Program-made: the position numbers and the translations under genes
Source of the DNA: Hyphomicrobium denitrificans ATCC 51888
GTDB taxonomy: Bacteria > Pseudomonadota > Alphaproteobacteria > Rhizobiales > Hyphomicrobiaceae
Direction of reading: 5' to 3'
Assembly: GCF_000143145.1 (NCBI RefSeq)
Contig: NC_014313.1
Coordinates: 1,550,001 to 1,614,000 of the forward strand
DNA: 64,000 nucleotides
Notes under the pieces: model-generated
Told to the model about the DNA's origin: nothing
Seen by the model: the letters and a program-made list of their open reading frames with translations, nothing else
Database searches by the model: none
Shown here: one piece after another, positions 53,394 through 63,536 of the stretch
Layout of the letters: each line of letters opens with the position of its first letter
Position numbering within the stretch: position 1 is the first letter of the stretch

Positions 53394-54868
53394 ACTCCAT
53401 CCGAAGCAAGCCTTAGCGCTTGAAACGGATGCGACAGAGGTTCTGTACGGGGGTGCTGCAGGCGGGGGAAAATCGCACCTTATGCGTGTCGCGGCAACGC
53501 TCTGGTGCTCTGCGATACCAGGATTGCAGGTCTATCTGTTCCGCCGCGTTCGCGAAGATCTGATCAAGAACCACATGGAGGGCCCGAAAGGCTTTCGCGC
53601 TATGCTGGCGCCGTGGGTTCTGTGCGGGTTCGTCCGCATTGTTGATGATGAGATTAGATTTTGGAACGGATCGAAGATCTATCTCTGCCACTGCAAGGAT
53701 GAGAAGGACATCTACAAATATCAGGGCGCCGAAATACACGTCCTGCTGATCGACGAACTCACGCACTTCACCGAAAGCATGTATCGCTTTCTCCGCTCCC
53801 GCGTTCGCATGGTGGGCCTGAAGCTCCAAGAGGCTTGGAAGCGCCGCTTTCCCCGTATTCTCGCGGGCGCCAACCCTGGGAACGTCGGTCATCTCTGGGT
53901 TAAGTCGACCTTCGTTGATGGTGCCGAAAGCTATGCCGTAAGGGACATGGAGCCCGAAGACGGCGGCATGAAGCGCCAGTTCATACGCGCCGTTCTCGAA
54001 GACAACCCGTCAATGACGACGGACGACCCTGGCTACGAGCAGAAGCTGTCGGGGCTGGGGTCAAAATCACTCGTCCAGGCGATGCGATTTGGCGACTGGG
54101 ATGTCATTGAAGGCGCGTTCTTCGATTGCTGGGCAACTGAACGGCACGTGATCCGGCCGTTTGCCGTGCCGGAGCTTTGGACGAAGCTGATGTCTGGCGA
54201 CTGGGGATCAGCAAAGCCGTTCAGCTTCGGATGGTGGACCGTCGTAAGCGACGACTTCGAGGCCGAGACAGCATTGGGGCGCAAGATCGTTCTGCCGCCG
54301 CGGATGCCTTGTGCGTTACCGCGAATGGTACGGGATGCAGACAGGGAAGCCGAACACAGGCTTAAAGCTTACGGCGGAGCAGGTCGCTCTTGGCTTGGTC
54401 GACCGCGAGCCGACAACGGAGAAGATCGATTACCGCGTCCTTGATCCGGCAGCGTTCACAGCTGATGGCGGACCGTCGATAGCAGATCGTATGCGTGATG
54501 CAGCGAGAACGAAGACCAGGTCGTTGGTCTTCCGGCGCGCTGACAATGCGCGAGTTCCGGCTCGCGGAGCAATGGGCGGTTGGGATCAGGTTCGACAACG
54601 GATGATCGGCGACGAGGAGGGACGGCCAATGATGGCGGTCTTCTCGAACTGTCTGGACTTCATACGGACGGTGCCCGCCCTGCAACACGACCAAACAAGG
54701 CCGGAAGACATCGATACGGACGGCGAAGACCACGCGGGCGACGAGGGGCGGTACGCCTGCATGTCACGTCCGTGGTCTCGGAAGGCGCCAGCACCCACGA
54801 CGGCCCAAGCCAGCGGCTACAAGCGATTGAACGAGGATAGGAATAGCGACGGATGGAAGTCTCGATGA
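53365..54868 (+). pseudogene. terminase large subunit with +1 frameshift
   Basis: Two frames code one TerL. Frame 1 (ATG 53365) gives the ATPase: Walker A GGAAGGGKSHL near residue 29, Walker B VLLIDELTHF near 130, then the nuclease start MSGDWGSAKPFS. At about 54295-54300 (ccg ccg cgg) one base must be skipped. Frame 2 then gives RGCLVRYREWYGMQTG and the nuclease end with ADNARVPARGAMGGWDQVR, ALQHDQTRPEDIDT and EDHAGDEGRYACMSRP to the TGA at 54868. Whole length about 500 residues, as in the family. No usual slippery site is visible, so mutation or sequencing error is likelier than programmed shifting. Confidence 0.88.
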
Positions 54869-56905
54869 CTCCAAGCACCGCCCTCGTTCCGGCAGAGGCG
54901 CAAGCGTTTACGCCCGACCTTGGCCGCTACCGCAAATGGTTCACGGCCTACGAGACGAACAAGTCGGACGAAATCCAAGAGCAGCTTGTCCATGAGGCCT
55001 ACTACAACAGCACGGGGCACTGGACAGAGGAAGAAGCCCGAAAGCTCAGGATACGCGGTCAGGCGCCGATCTTCGACAACCGCATCGCGCGCAAGATCGA
55101 TTTCCTCGTCGGCGTTGAGCAGCGCATGCGCCGTGACCCCAAAGGCTATCCGCGCACGCCGAATGACGAGCAGTCTGCCGACGTTGCCACGGCTGGCATG
55201 CGCTATGCCTGCGACATCAACCGATGGGACTTCGTAGGCTCGGGCGGCACGCATGATGGCCTCGTGCGGGGGATTGGTGTCTGCTTCGTCGGCATCAAGC
55301 AGGGCATGACCGGACCTGATCCCGAGATCAAATCCGTCCAGAGTGATCGCTTCTTCTACGACCCTCGCTCAAAGCGCCCAGACTTCGAAGATGCTCGCTA
55401 CATGGGCCTGCATCTTTGGATGGACATTGACGACGCCAAGGAGAAATGGCCGGACAAGGCGCAACAGGCTTCAGCAGGTCATCGACAGTGTGGCGGCCGG
55501 CGGCATCCTCTCCCGTGTCGATCAGAACCAAGAGACTGCTTGGGCTGAGTTCGAAAGCCGCCGCGTTCGCGTCGTCGAGTTCTGGGAGAAGACACCGCGG
55601 GGGTGGACGTACTGCTACTTCGTCGGCGAAGTGATGCTCGACGGCGGAGTTTCGCCGTATCTCGATGACGAAGGAAAGCCGGATTGCCCGTACGCGGCAT
55701 GGTCGCCGTATGTTGACGAGAGAGGCAACCGTTACGGCCCGATCCGCAGCATGAAGCCGATGCAGGACGAGGCGAACCATCGCCGGTCCAAGGCTCTGCA
55801 CCTGTTCACGACCAAGCAGCTGCATTTCCGCAGAGGAACGCTCGAAGACGTCGATAAGACGCGATCGGAACTCGCGAAGCCCGACGGCATGATCGAGCAC
55901 GACGGAGATTGGGGCAATGAGGTCGGCATTGTCGACCACTCGATGGACGTTGCTGGGCAGATGCAATTGCTCGAGCAGGCGCAGGCCTCGCTTGAAAACC
56001 TCGGGCCCAACCCTGGCCTGATCGGCAAGGGTGGCGGCGTCGCCGATCAGTCCGGCCGGGCGATCCTTGCTCAACGTGACTCGGGCATGACGGAACTGTC
56101 TCCCGTGTTCGAGCGCAACAGGGACTGGAAGCTCCGCGTCTATCGCAAGCTCTGGTCGCGCATCAAGCAGTCCTGGACCGCAGAGAAGTGGATCAGGATC
56201 ACGGACGAGAACGACGCGCCGCAGTTCATCGGGCTCAACCAGTACAACATCGACCCTCAGACCGGGCAGGCGGTGAGCCAGAACGTCGTCGCCATGATCG
56301 ATGTCGACATCATCATGGAAGAAGGCCCGGACGTTATCACGATGAACGAGGAATTGCTGCAGACGCTATCGCAGCTTGGTCCGAACGCGGTCCCGCCGAA
56401 GGTGCTGATCGAACTTTCTAACGCTCCGAATAAGGAACGTCTGTTCAAGATGATCGACGAAGCGACACAGCCGGACCCGGTTGTGCAGCAGATGCAGCAG
56501 CGTATGGCGCGGCTTGAACAGCTGGTACAGGCATCGACGGTCGACAAGAACGTGGCGCAAGCCGAGTATCAGAGGGCCCAGGCCGTTGCGGCGCTCGCGA
56601 AGGCGTTCACACCGCAACAGCAAAAGCCGATGATGGACGAGATGGGCAACACCATCCCGCAAGCACCGCCCGCGGCGCCGGACATGATGGCTGCGATGCA
56701 GGCGTTGAACATGTTCCCGCTGCAATATCGACAACCGACAATCGAGCAATACGCGGAGAACGCGTCACCGCCCCAGGCACCGGATAATCCAGACGATCAG
56801 CAGCAACCCGGGCAACCGTTGCCGCAACAGAACGCAGCCTTACCGCCTCCGTCAGGAATGCCGGGCGGATCACCCGTCAACCCACAAATCGCAGGGATGC
56901 AGTAA
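54865..56905 (+). pseudogene. portal protein with +1 frameshift
   Basis: Two frames code one podovirus-type portal. Frame 1 from ATG 54865 gives the N-terminal 200 residues (RYRKWFTAYETNKSDEIQ, FDNRIARKIDFLVGVEQR, DRFFYDPRSKRPDFEDAR). The reading moves to frame 2 at about 55459-55475 (gcg caa cag g ctt) and then runs to 56905 with QVIDSVAAGGILSRV, DQSGRAILAQRDSGMTELSP and a Gln/Pro-rich C-terminal tail. The portal is the head vertex and DNA channel. The shift, like that in TerL, is +1. Confidence 0.87.
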
Positions 56906-57075
56906 TGGACGATGAACTTCTGAAGCTCGAATGCCTCAAGATGGCGCGGGAGACCGTCCATTACGGGGCTGACCTCACCACGGAAGCTCAGAGGCTATTC
57001 GATTTTCTCAAGGGTCGCGGCCAGACGGCCGAGCCCGATAACGAGCGTCCCTTCAAGGATTACAAGCCCGAGTAG
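56905..57075 (+). CDS. 56-residue phage protein
   Basis: A short frame from ATG 56905, overlapping the portal stop (TAATG), to TAG 57075. Helical, acidic (MDDELLKLECLKMARETV). Similar small proteins follow portal genes in related phages. Function unknown. Confidence 0.7.
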   Translation: MDDELLKLECLKMARETVHYGADLTTEAQRLFDFLKGRGQTAEPDNERPFKDYKPE

Positions 57076-57210
57076 GGTTGCGTTTCGTGCGTAAGACTCG
57101 CCGCCTCAAGCGGCGCTTCGCGACCATCCGCGCGTAATCGGATGAACCTCGCACCAGCCGGGCGACATCGGCTGCTTTCGTGACCAGCAACGATACTGCG
57201 GAGAGAGACA
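57076..57210. other. short gap with hairpin
   Basis: A 135-base gap before the scaffold gene. It contains CGCCGC-CTCAA-GCGGCG (6-bp stem) near 57100. GAGAGA lies before the next ATG. No gene seen. Confidence 0.45.
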
Positions 57211-58083
57211 ATGACGACTGAACAGTCGGCAGACGATACCCTTTTGAATGACGTGTTTTCGAGTGGCCGCGAGAGGGGGGCAGATACCGCCGCTCCCGCC
57301 GAGCCGGAAGCCAGGGCAGAAGAGCCAACAGCCGAACCGCAATCGAAAGAAGCGGCAGAGCCAGAGGCAAAGCCCGAAGCAACCGACGCGGAGCCCAAAG
57401 GATACCGCGATCCATCAACAGGGAGATTTGTCCCTCTCAAAGAGCTGACCTCAGAACGTGAAAAACGCCAGTCGGCGGAAAAAGCACGCGATGAAGAGGC
57501 TCGTCTGCGCAAGGATGCCGAAGACAACTGGCGCCGCACTCAGGCCCAGGTCGAAGAAATCCAGCGCAGAATTCAGGCGCAAGCCCAACCGCATCAACCG
57601 CCGCCCGATCCGAACCTCGATCCGGCCGGCGCCATGGCGTTCCAGCAGGAACAATTCCAACAGGCTCTCCTCAACCAGCGCTTGAACACCTCCGAGATGT
57701 TTGCCCGGAACAAGCACGGCGATCAGATCGTCGACGCCGCGTTTCAGGCAGCGCAGCAGGCCGGTGTTCTCAAATCCTTCGTCGGCAGCAGAGATTGCTA
57801 CGGCGAGCTGGTGAAATGGCACCGTCATCAGCAGGTCTTGGCCCGAGTGGGTGAAGATCCTGACGCCTACGAGAAGACGCTTGAGGACAAGATCCGCGCC
57901 AAGGTGCTGGAAGAATTGAAGACCGGAAACCGGGCAGTGATGCCGGGACAGACGCCGCCCCCAGTACAGCAGTTCCCAGGCTCCCTCGCAGACGCGACCG
58001 GAACGGGATCGAACGCTGCTGTGCCCGTTAGCGACGAAGCCATCATGGGCAACGTTTTCGGTTCAAACCGAAAACGAAAGTAA
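57211..58083 (+). CDS. scaffolding protein
   Basis: A 290-residue acidic protein. An Ala/Glu/Pro-rich disordered N-terminus (1-70) is followed by a coiled coil (about 80-125, EREKRQSAEKARDEEARLRK) and a helical C-terminus ending in basic residues (GSNRKRK). This composition and the place directly before the capsid gene fit a scaffold that guides procapsid assembly. Confidence 0.83.
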   Translation: MTTEQSADDTLLNDVFSSGRERGADTAAPAEPEARAEEPTAEPQSKEAAEPEAKPEATDAEPKGYRDPSTGRFVPLKELTSEREKRQSAEKARDEEARLRKDAEDNWRRTQAQVEEIQRRIQAQAQPHQPPPDPNLDPAGAMAFQQEQFQQALLNQRLNTSEMFARNKHGDQIVDAAFQAAQQAGVLKSFVGSRDCYGELVKWHRHQQVLARVGEDPDAYEKTLEDKIRAKVLEELKTGNRAVMPGQTPPPVQQFPGSLADATGTGSNAAVPVSDEAIMGNVFGSNRKRK

Positions 58084-58099
58084 GCCGCATCAGATGCGC

Positions 58100-58127
58100 T
58101 TCGTGATCCCCAACCCCTGATCACGAA
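58100..58127 (+). promoter_or_regulatory. hairpin in capsid gene leader
   Basis: A perfect 9-bp stem (TTCGTGATC 58100-58108, complement 58119-58127) with a 10-base loop lies 12 bases before the capsid ATG. It could stabilise the capsid mRNA 5' end or partly terminate. Confidence 0.55.
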
Positions 58128-58139
58128 AGATCATCCAAC

Positions 58140-59252
58140 ATGGCAACCACTCCGACCCTTTCCGGGCTCGAGCTTACCAAATGGCGCTCGAAGTTCATCA
58201 CGGAGTACATCCGTGACACCGGCTTTGACACCTACATGGGCGATGCCGAAACCGACATCATCCACGTCGTGAACGATCTGAAGACGGACGGATACACGAT
58301 CCGTATTCCTCTGATTGGCAAGCTTGGCGGCTCCGGCGTCACCGGCAATACCTCGTTGACCGGTAGCGAACAACCGCTTGATCAGTATTACCAGGACATC
58401 ACCTGGGATTTCCGGCGACAGGCCGTGCTCACGACGAAGAAGGAGCGGGAAAAATCTGCCGTCGATTTCATGGCCCAGGCCCGTCCTTCGCTGAAGACTT
58501 GGTCAACCGAGAACGTCAAATACCGGCTGATCGAGTGCTTCCATAAAATGTCGGACGGTACGCCGTTCTCGGCAGCCGATGCGACCACCCGAAACGCTTT
58601 CTCTGCCAAGAACAAGGATCGCATCCTCTATGGCAGCACGCAGGCGAACTATTCGCCGACGCATGCGACCGGCCTGACCGCAATCGACAACACGGACGAC
58701 AAGCTGTCGACCAAGGTCGGATCGCTGGCGCGCTTCATGGCCCGCCAGGCGCGTCCAATGATCCGGCCCTACAAGACCGGAACGCAGGGCCGGGAGTTCT
58801 ACGTGATGTTCTGCCATCCGCTGGGCTTCCGCGATCTCAAAGCGGACCCGGTCATGCAGCAGGCCAATCGTGACGCGCGTCCTCGTGATGTGGACTCGAA
58901 CCCGCTCTTCCAGGACGGCGACCTGATCTACGACGGCGTCATCTATCGTGAAATCCCTGAGTTCTATCAGGGCAAGGACACGGCGGACGCTCCGAACCCT
59001 GAGACGACGTTCTCGAACGGCACCATTCAGTGTGGTGTTTCGTTCCTGTGCGGCTCCCAGGCCATCGGCTTCGTCAACAAGCAGGCCGCGATCCCGACGA
59101 CCCGTGCAGACGATGACTACGGCTTCCTGAAAGGCGTCGGCATCGAGTTTGCGGACGGCATCGACAAGCTGCGCTGGAACAACAACCCGCAGGGCATCAA
59201 CAACGGCAAGGACGTTGGCATCGTCACCGTCTACCACGCGGCCGTGGCCTAA
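58140..59252 (+). CDS. major capsid protein
   Basis: A 370-residue protein of the N4-gp56/DUF4043-like capsid group: DIIHVVNDLKTDGYTIRIPL, then FRRQAVLTTKKEREKSAVDF, REFYVMFCHPLGFRDLKAD and the C-terminal GIEFADGIDKLRWNNNP. Position between scaffold and a decoration-like gene fits. It is intact. Confidence 0.88.
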   Translation: MATTPTLSGLELTKWRSKFITEYIRDTGFDTYMGDAETDIIHVVNDLKTDGYTIRIPLIGKLGGSGVTGNTSLTGSEQPLDQYYQDITWDFRRQAVLTTKKEREKSAVDFMAQARPSLKTWSTENVKYRLIECFHKMSDGTPFSAADATTRNAFSAKNKDRILYGSTQANYSPTHATGLTAIDNTDDKLSTKVGSLARFMARQARPMIRPYKTGTQGREFYVMFCHPLGFRDLKADPVMQQANRDARPRDVDSNPLFQDGDLIYDGVIYREIPEFYQGKDTADAPNPETTFSNGTIQCGVSFLCGSQAIGFVNKQAAIPTTRADDDYGFLKGVGIEFADGIDKLRWNNNPQGINNGKDVGIVTVYHAAVA

Positions 59253-59266
59253 GGAGAACCCGAACA

Positions 59267-59722
59267 ATGGCTATTTACGCAACCTCTCAGTCTCTTCCTG
59301 GCGGCAAGACCAAAGGTCCCGGCGCTTCTACGCAGGAAGTCGTCATCCCGTTTATCGTGGCTGTTTCGACGGCCATGATCGACAACGCCAACGATGAAGT
59401 TGGATTGGCTTGGGTGCCGAAAGGCTTCATGCCGACCGGCATCGTCTTCAACACGACCGATATGGACTCATCCACGGGCCTGTTGTGGGACGTTGGCGAT
59501 GATGGTGACGAAGACCGTCTCATCGCGGCGTTTTCCGGGCAGGCCGCAGGCACGTCTCAGACGCTTAGAGATGTCGGGCTCCTCTACAAGTATACGGCCC
59601 GCACGCTGATCAAAGCCTACGTCAACACTGCTGCGACCACCGGTGTCGCGGGGACGCTGAAAGGCGTGCTCAAGGGCATCGTCGACGAAGACTACGACAC
59701 GACCCCGCTGGTTGCGGCCTGA
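59267..59722 (+). CDS. capsid-associated (decoration-like) protein
   Basis: A 151-residue Ala/Thr/Gly-rich beta protein (MAIYATSQSLPGGKTKGP), 14 bases after the capsid gene. Its composition resembles head decoration proteins. A terminator follows. Assignment is by position and composition. Confidence 0.72.
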   Translation: MAIYATSQSLPGGKTKGPGASTQEVVIPFIVAVSTAMIDNANDEVGLAWVPKGFMPTGIVFNTTDMDSSTGLLWDVGDDGDEDRLIAAFSGQAAGTSQTLRDVGLLYKYTARTLIKAYVNTAATTGVAGTLKGVLKGIVDEDYDTTPLVAA

Positions 59723-59729
59723 TGAAACG

Positions 59730-59761
59730 AGAGCGGCGGGCAACTGCCGCTCTTTCTCTTT
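59730..59761 (+). terminator. rho-independent terminator
   Basis: An 8-bp stem (AGAGCGGC 59730-59737, complement 59746-59753) with an 8-base loop, followed by TTCTCTTT. Probably a partial terminator that sets a high capsid to connector ratio. Confidence 0.85.
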
Positions 59762-59772
59762 GAGGAGATCAG

Positions 59773-59988
59773 ATGAAATTCAAATTTATCGGTAGCGAGC
59801 CGTCCGAGTTCATGGGGTTCCAGTGGTATCCCGGAACCGAGCATGACGTGACGGACGATCACGCAGTCCGGAAGCTTTCCAACAGCGTCCTGTTTGAGAA
59901 AGACGGAACGGAAGCGAATAAAGAGCCGAAGAAGCGCGGCGCCAAGCCCGCTCAACCCGTGAGCGACAATGGCGACGACGCGAACTGA
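59773..59988 (+). CDS. small phage structural-region protein
   Basis: A 71-residue protein. The N-terminal half is beta-like (MKFKFIGSEPSEFMGFQW) and the C-terminus is Lys/Pro-rich. AGGAG lies before the ATG. It overlaps the connector by 20 bases. Function unknown. Confidence 0.68.
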   Translation: MKFKFIGSEPSEFMGFQWYPGTEHDVTDDHAVRKLSNSVLFEKDGTEANKEPKKRGAKPAQPVSDNGDDAN

Positions 59989-60340
59989 GCTTGAGCTGGC
60001 GACAAACGTCCTGCTGCATTTCAACATCATCGCAGCGGAGGAGTCGCCGTCAGCCAGCGACAGCATGTACGTCATCGGCCGCTATCGCGACCTTTTCAAC
60101 GAGATGACGTTGAACGACGAGACGTACTGGAACATCGGGCAGGTGCCGGCCGAAATCTTCGAGCCGCTCACCCAGATGGTCGCCCTGACGGTCGAGAAGG
60201 CGTTCGGGAAAGCTGCCGCCATGCCGCCTGCTGACTATGCCCGCAGCCTGGATGAAGGGATGCGCATCTTGCGGCGGAGGCTTCGCCGAACGGTCAATGT
60301 GCGCTCGGCCGAGATGCCAACCTATGCGGATGATTTCTGA
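59969..60340 (+). CDS. head-completion connector (gp4-like)
   Basis: A 123-residue helical protein (RTELELATNVLLHFNIIAAE, RSLDEGMRILRRRLRR). Size, helical nature and location between capsid and gp10-like genes fit the P22 gp4 tail-accessory adapter beneath the portal. Confidence 0.75.
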   Translation: MATTRTELELATNVLLHFNIIAAEESPSASDSMYVIGRYRDLFNEMTLNDETYWNIGQVPAEIFEPLTQMVALTVEKAFGKAAAMPPADYARSLDEGMRILRRRLRRTVNVRSAEMPTYADDF

Positions 60341-61761
60341 TGGGTATCGTTCCTCTCGCGCTTCCGTCCGGATCAAGCCAGGCCCGGTTCAATCAGGGTG
60401 GCGCGGCGCAGCTCATCAACTGCTATCTCTCTCCCATTGGCGAGGAGGGGAAGGTCAAGAACGCAATCTATTCCTCGGATGGGTTGCAAGGTTTCGCGCT
60501 TCTGCAAGGCGTGGCGGCAGGGCAGGGGTGCCGGGCCGGAATCGTTGTGGATGGCGTCCTGTACGTCGTCGCGGGCGTGTCGCTCTATAAGGTGACAACG
60601 ACCGGCGTTCAGACCCTCATAGGGTCGATGAACATTTCCAAGACCGCTCCGGTATTCATGGAACGAAACCGCAGAGCAGTGCCCGACATCGCGATCGTGT
60701 GCGATGGCCTAATGTTCTACTGCCGGGGCGATGTGCTGGCGCAGGTAACGGACCCCGATCTGTTCGCGCCGATCACGCTCGCATTCTCGGACGGGTATTT
60801 CGGGATCACAACGGCACAGAACAAATGGCAGATCGGCGCCATTGACGACGCCAGCGCATGGGATGGACTGGACTTTGCCACGGCCGATGGCGACCCCGAT
60901 GCTCTGATCCGCATCGCGGCGCTGCAGGCGCAGTTCTATCTCTTTGGCGAGAAGACAATCGAGGTTTGGCAGGACAGCGGTGGCGCGGACTTCCCATACG
61001 CCCGGTCATTCGTCATGCCGATTGGATTGCTCGCGTCGAATTCAGTTGCCACGGTTGCCGAAACGTTTGCCTGGGTTGCCCATGATCGCACGGTCCGATT
61101 GCTCGGATCAGGCGACAGCGCGCAGGTAATCTCCACACCGAAGGTCGAAAGCGACATTCATGAAGTCGAAGACCCGTCAACGATCCGGGCCGCGTCCTGG
61201 TCGTCGCGAGGTCATACGTTCTATGCTCTGACCTGCCCGCAGTGGACTCACGTCTACGACACGAGAATGCAGCGGTGGCATGAGCGTCAGACCTACGGTC
61301 GGGAGAATTGGCGGATTGCCTTCGTCGTTCCGTTCGGCACGAAACTCATCGCAGGAGATGCCGACACCGGCGCGCTCTTTGAGATGGGACCGCAGTTCAA
61401 GGACGATGCAGGCGATCCGCTGGTATCGTCCGTCATTCCACCGACAGTTCATGCCTTCCCTCAGAGAGTGACGCATAACGCGCTCTATCTCGATGTGCAG
61501 AGGGGCGTTGGAACGGGCCAAGGCGACCCGCAGGACGTTGATCCTGAGATCATGCTGGAATGGTCGCATGACGGCGGGCAGACGTTCAGCACGCAACGGA
61601 TGATCAAGCTCGGGCAGCAGGGGAGGAACCTGACACGCATCCGTACGCATCGGCTGGGGCAGGCCCCTGAAAATGGCCGGGTGTACCGGTTCTCGTGGTC
61701 GGCAAAGGTCGACCGGGCGCTCTATGCGGCCTCTGCTGATCTTGAAATGGATGCGGCATGA
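60340..61761 (+). CDS. packaged-DNA stabilisation protein (gp10-like)
   Basis: A 473-residue beta-propeller-like protein matching the P22 gp10 family: NQGGAAQLINCYLSPIGEEG at the start, GIVVDGVLYVVAGVSLYKV, FGEKTIEVWQDSGG and FYALTCPQWTHVYDTRMQRW. It seals the portal after packaging. It overlaps both neighbours by 1-4 bases. Confidence 0.87.
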   Translation: MGIVPLALPSGSSQARFNQGGAAQLINCYLSPIGEEGKVKNAIYSSDGLQGFALLQGVAAGQGCRAGIVVDGVLYVVAGVSLYKVTTTGVQTLIGSMNISKTAPVFMERNRRAVPDIAIVCDGLMFYCRGDVLAQVTDPDLFAPITLAFSDGYFGITTAQNKWQIGAIDDASAWDGLDFATADGDPDALIRIAALQAQFYLFGEKTIEVWQDSGGADFPYARSFVMPIGLLASNSVATVAETFAWVAHDRTVRLLGSGDSAQVISTPKVESDIHEVEDPSTIRAASWSSRGHTFYALTCPQWTHVYDTRMQRWHERQTYGRENWRIAFVVPFGTKLIAGDADTGALFEMGPQFKDDAGDPLVSSVIPPTVHAFPQRVTHNALYLDVQRGVGTGQGDPQDVDPEIMLEWSHDGGQTFSTQRMIKLGQQGRNLTRIRTHRLGQAPENGRVYRFSWSAKVDRALYAASADLEMDAA

Positions 61762-62210
61762 CGAATACGCCGCTCGCGCCACCGCCACCGAGAGCCTTGC
61801 TCGATCCGAACGGAAACATCTCGGATCGGTTCTATCAGTGGCTCGGTAGTGTGCAGAAAGGGATTTCTGGGGCGTTCTCGGGTATTGGTGAAATCAATGC
61901 CAAACAGGAAGCCATCGACTTCACCATCGAGAGCCCGGACAACCAGGACTATCTGTTCGAGATCGATTGCCCGTTCGGATACAAGATCACTCAGGTTGGC
62001 AGCAAATGTCGGTCGGGAACCTGCATTGCGACGACGAAGATCGGCACCACGCCTTTGGGGGGCGGAGCAAATTCAGTCTCCTCGACGCTGCAAACGAAGA
62101 CGCATACCTCTGACAACGTCATCGCAGCCAATGGAACGTCCGTTGTTACGATATCATCCAATAGCAGTTGTGCCGGGCTTCGCTTGACGTTCTGGATTAC
62201 CCGCACGTGA
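61758..62210 (+). CDS. phage tail-region protein
   Basis: A 150-residue protein. A Pro-rich beginning (PLAPPPPRALLDPNG) and a helix-forming part (DRFYQWLGSVQKGI) are common in phage needle/tail proteins. The rest is beta-rich. Not recognised further. Confidence 0.7.
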   Translation: MTNTPLAPPPPRALLDPNGNISDRFYQWLGSVQKGISGAFSGIGEINAKQEAIDFTIESPDNQDYLFEIDCPFGYKITQVGSKCRSGTCIATTKIGTTPLGGGANSVSSTLQTKTHTSDNVIAANGTSVVTISSNSSCAGLRLTFWITRT

Positions 62211-62899
62211 GTGTCAGACGGCGCTCGATCAGTTACGGGGGGGCGCTACCCGCTAGCCTGACGTTTCTAACATCGAGTCGAAAACCAACTACGTCAGGAA
62301 CTCACACCTATACCGGCGTGTCGTTCGGAACGGCTAGCAGTGACCGTTGCATCATCGTTTCACTAACGTCGAGCCTCACGACAGCAACTCCGGTTACGTC
62401 GGTGACCATCGGCGGCGTCAGCGCGACGCGATGCGCCATCAGTTGGTATTTTAATAACACCCTGCCGGTCGAGATATGGATCGCGCAAGTTCCGACCGGC
62501 ACCTCTGGAAACATCGCAATCACGACTTCGGCGGGGGGCGGATGGACATCGGTTATCGGGGTCTATGCCGCGACGCGGCTCAAGAGCATCGTCCCAGTCG
62601 CCACAAGTATCGATCAGGACTTCAACGGATCGACCTGGAATAAAGTCGTCAATACCTCGGTTTTCGTTCCTGCCGGTGGCTTTGCTGTGTCAGCCGCGCG
62701 ACTTGGTAGCGGGACATATTCTTCTGTTGCATGGACCGGGGCAACGCAGGACTTTGCTCTAGCGCAAGTAACGGCCAGCGAAGGGGCGCTCTCCGGAGCC
62801 AGCCTCCTGGCCATAGCGAACACGACCGCAAACATTTCGACGACGTTCAACGCTGGCACCGCAATCGGGCTTATCGGCGCCACTGTGTCCTTCCGCTAG
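62207..62899 (+). CDS. beta-rich phage appendage-like protein
   Basis: A 230-residue Ser/Thr-rich beta protein (FLTSSRKPTTSGTHTYTGVS) with repeating strand patterns. I chose GTG 62207 because it overlaps the upstream TGA (GTGA); the open frame continues upstream in another gene. It is probably a virion appendage or fibre accessory protein. Confidence 0.7.
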   Translation: MSVRRRSISYGGALPASLTFLTSSRKPTTSGTHTYTGVSFGTASSDRCIIVSLTSSLTTATPVTSVTIGGVSATRCAISWYFNNTLPVEIWIAQVPTGTSGNIAITTSAGGGWTSVIGVYAATRLKSIVPVATSIDQDFNGSTWNKVVNTSVFVPAGGFAVSAARLGSGTYSSVAWTGATQDFALAQVTASEGALSGASLLAIANTTANISTTFNAGTAIGLIGATVSFR

Positions 62900-62930
62900 C
62901 CGTCTCCCTCTGACTGAATAAGGAAATCCC

Positions 62931-63536
62931 ATGGGGTTCTTTTCGGACTTCACGGGCGCCTCCGCGCGCTCTGATATCAACAAGGCCAATAAGAACGCCA
63001 ACGCGGCTCTCGATCAGGGCTACAACACCTCGCAGGGGTACTACGATCAGGCGGCAGGTTCGTTCGATCCGTACGTGTCGTCAGGAACCGCCGGTCAGAA
63101 GATGTACGGCGATCTTCTCGGGCTCAATGGCACCGACGCGAGGTCATCGGCTCAGGACATCATCACGTCCGATCCGCTCTGGTCCGGAAAGCTTGGTGAA
63201 GACACCAACGCGGTCCTGAAAAACCTCAATGCTCGGGGCATGGGCGCTTCCGGAACGGCGGCGCTCGCCGGTCAACGTGTTCTGCTTCAAAACTACAACG
63301 ACGTGCTCGACCGATATCAGGGCATGGGCCAGACGGGCCTCTCGGCCACGGGACAGCAGGCCGGTGTTCGAACGGCACAAGGCCAAAACGCGTTTGATTA
63401 CGGCGCGACCAAAGCGGGCAATGCGATAAATTTCGGAAACGCGATGGCCGGCACGCGTAACGCTGGTCTGAACAACGTGCTCGCTGTGCTCGGGACAGGC
63501 GCCAAGGCTTACGGCGCCTACAACGGAGTAAAGTGA
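62931..63536 (+). CDS. ejection/internal virion-like protein
   Basis: A 201-residue Gly/Ala-rich protein (MGFFSDFTGASARSDINKAN). It includes LKNLNARGMGASGTAALAGQ, a phrase typical of DNA-transfer/ejection proteins of podoviruses (P22 gp7-like). It ends by TGATG into the nuclease gene. Confidence 0.78.
   Translation: MGFFSDFTGASARSDINKANKNANAALDQGYNTSQGYYDQAAGSFDPYVSSGTAGQKMYGDLLGLNGTDARSSAQDIITSDPLWSGKLGEDTNAVLKNLNARGMGASGTAALAGQRVLLQNYNDVLDRYQGMGQTGLSATGQQAGVRTAQGQNAFDYGATKAGNAINFGNAMAGTRNAGLNNVLAVLGTGAKAYGAYNGVK

Noticed and set aside
54290..54305. Programmed frameshift in TerL
   Set aside because: No common slippery heptamer, stop-codon-assisted +1 site or downstream structure is visible, and portal carries a similar shift; mutation or error is simpler.
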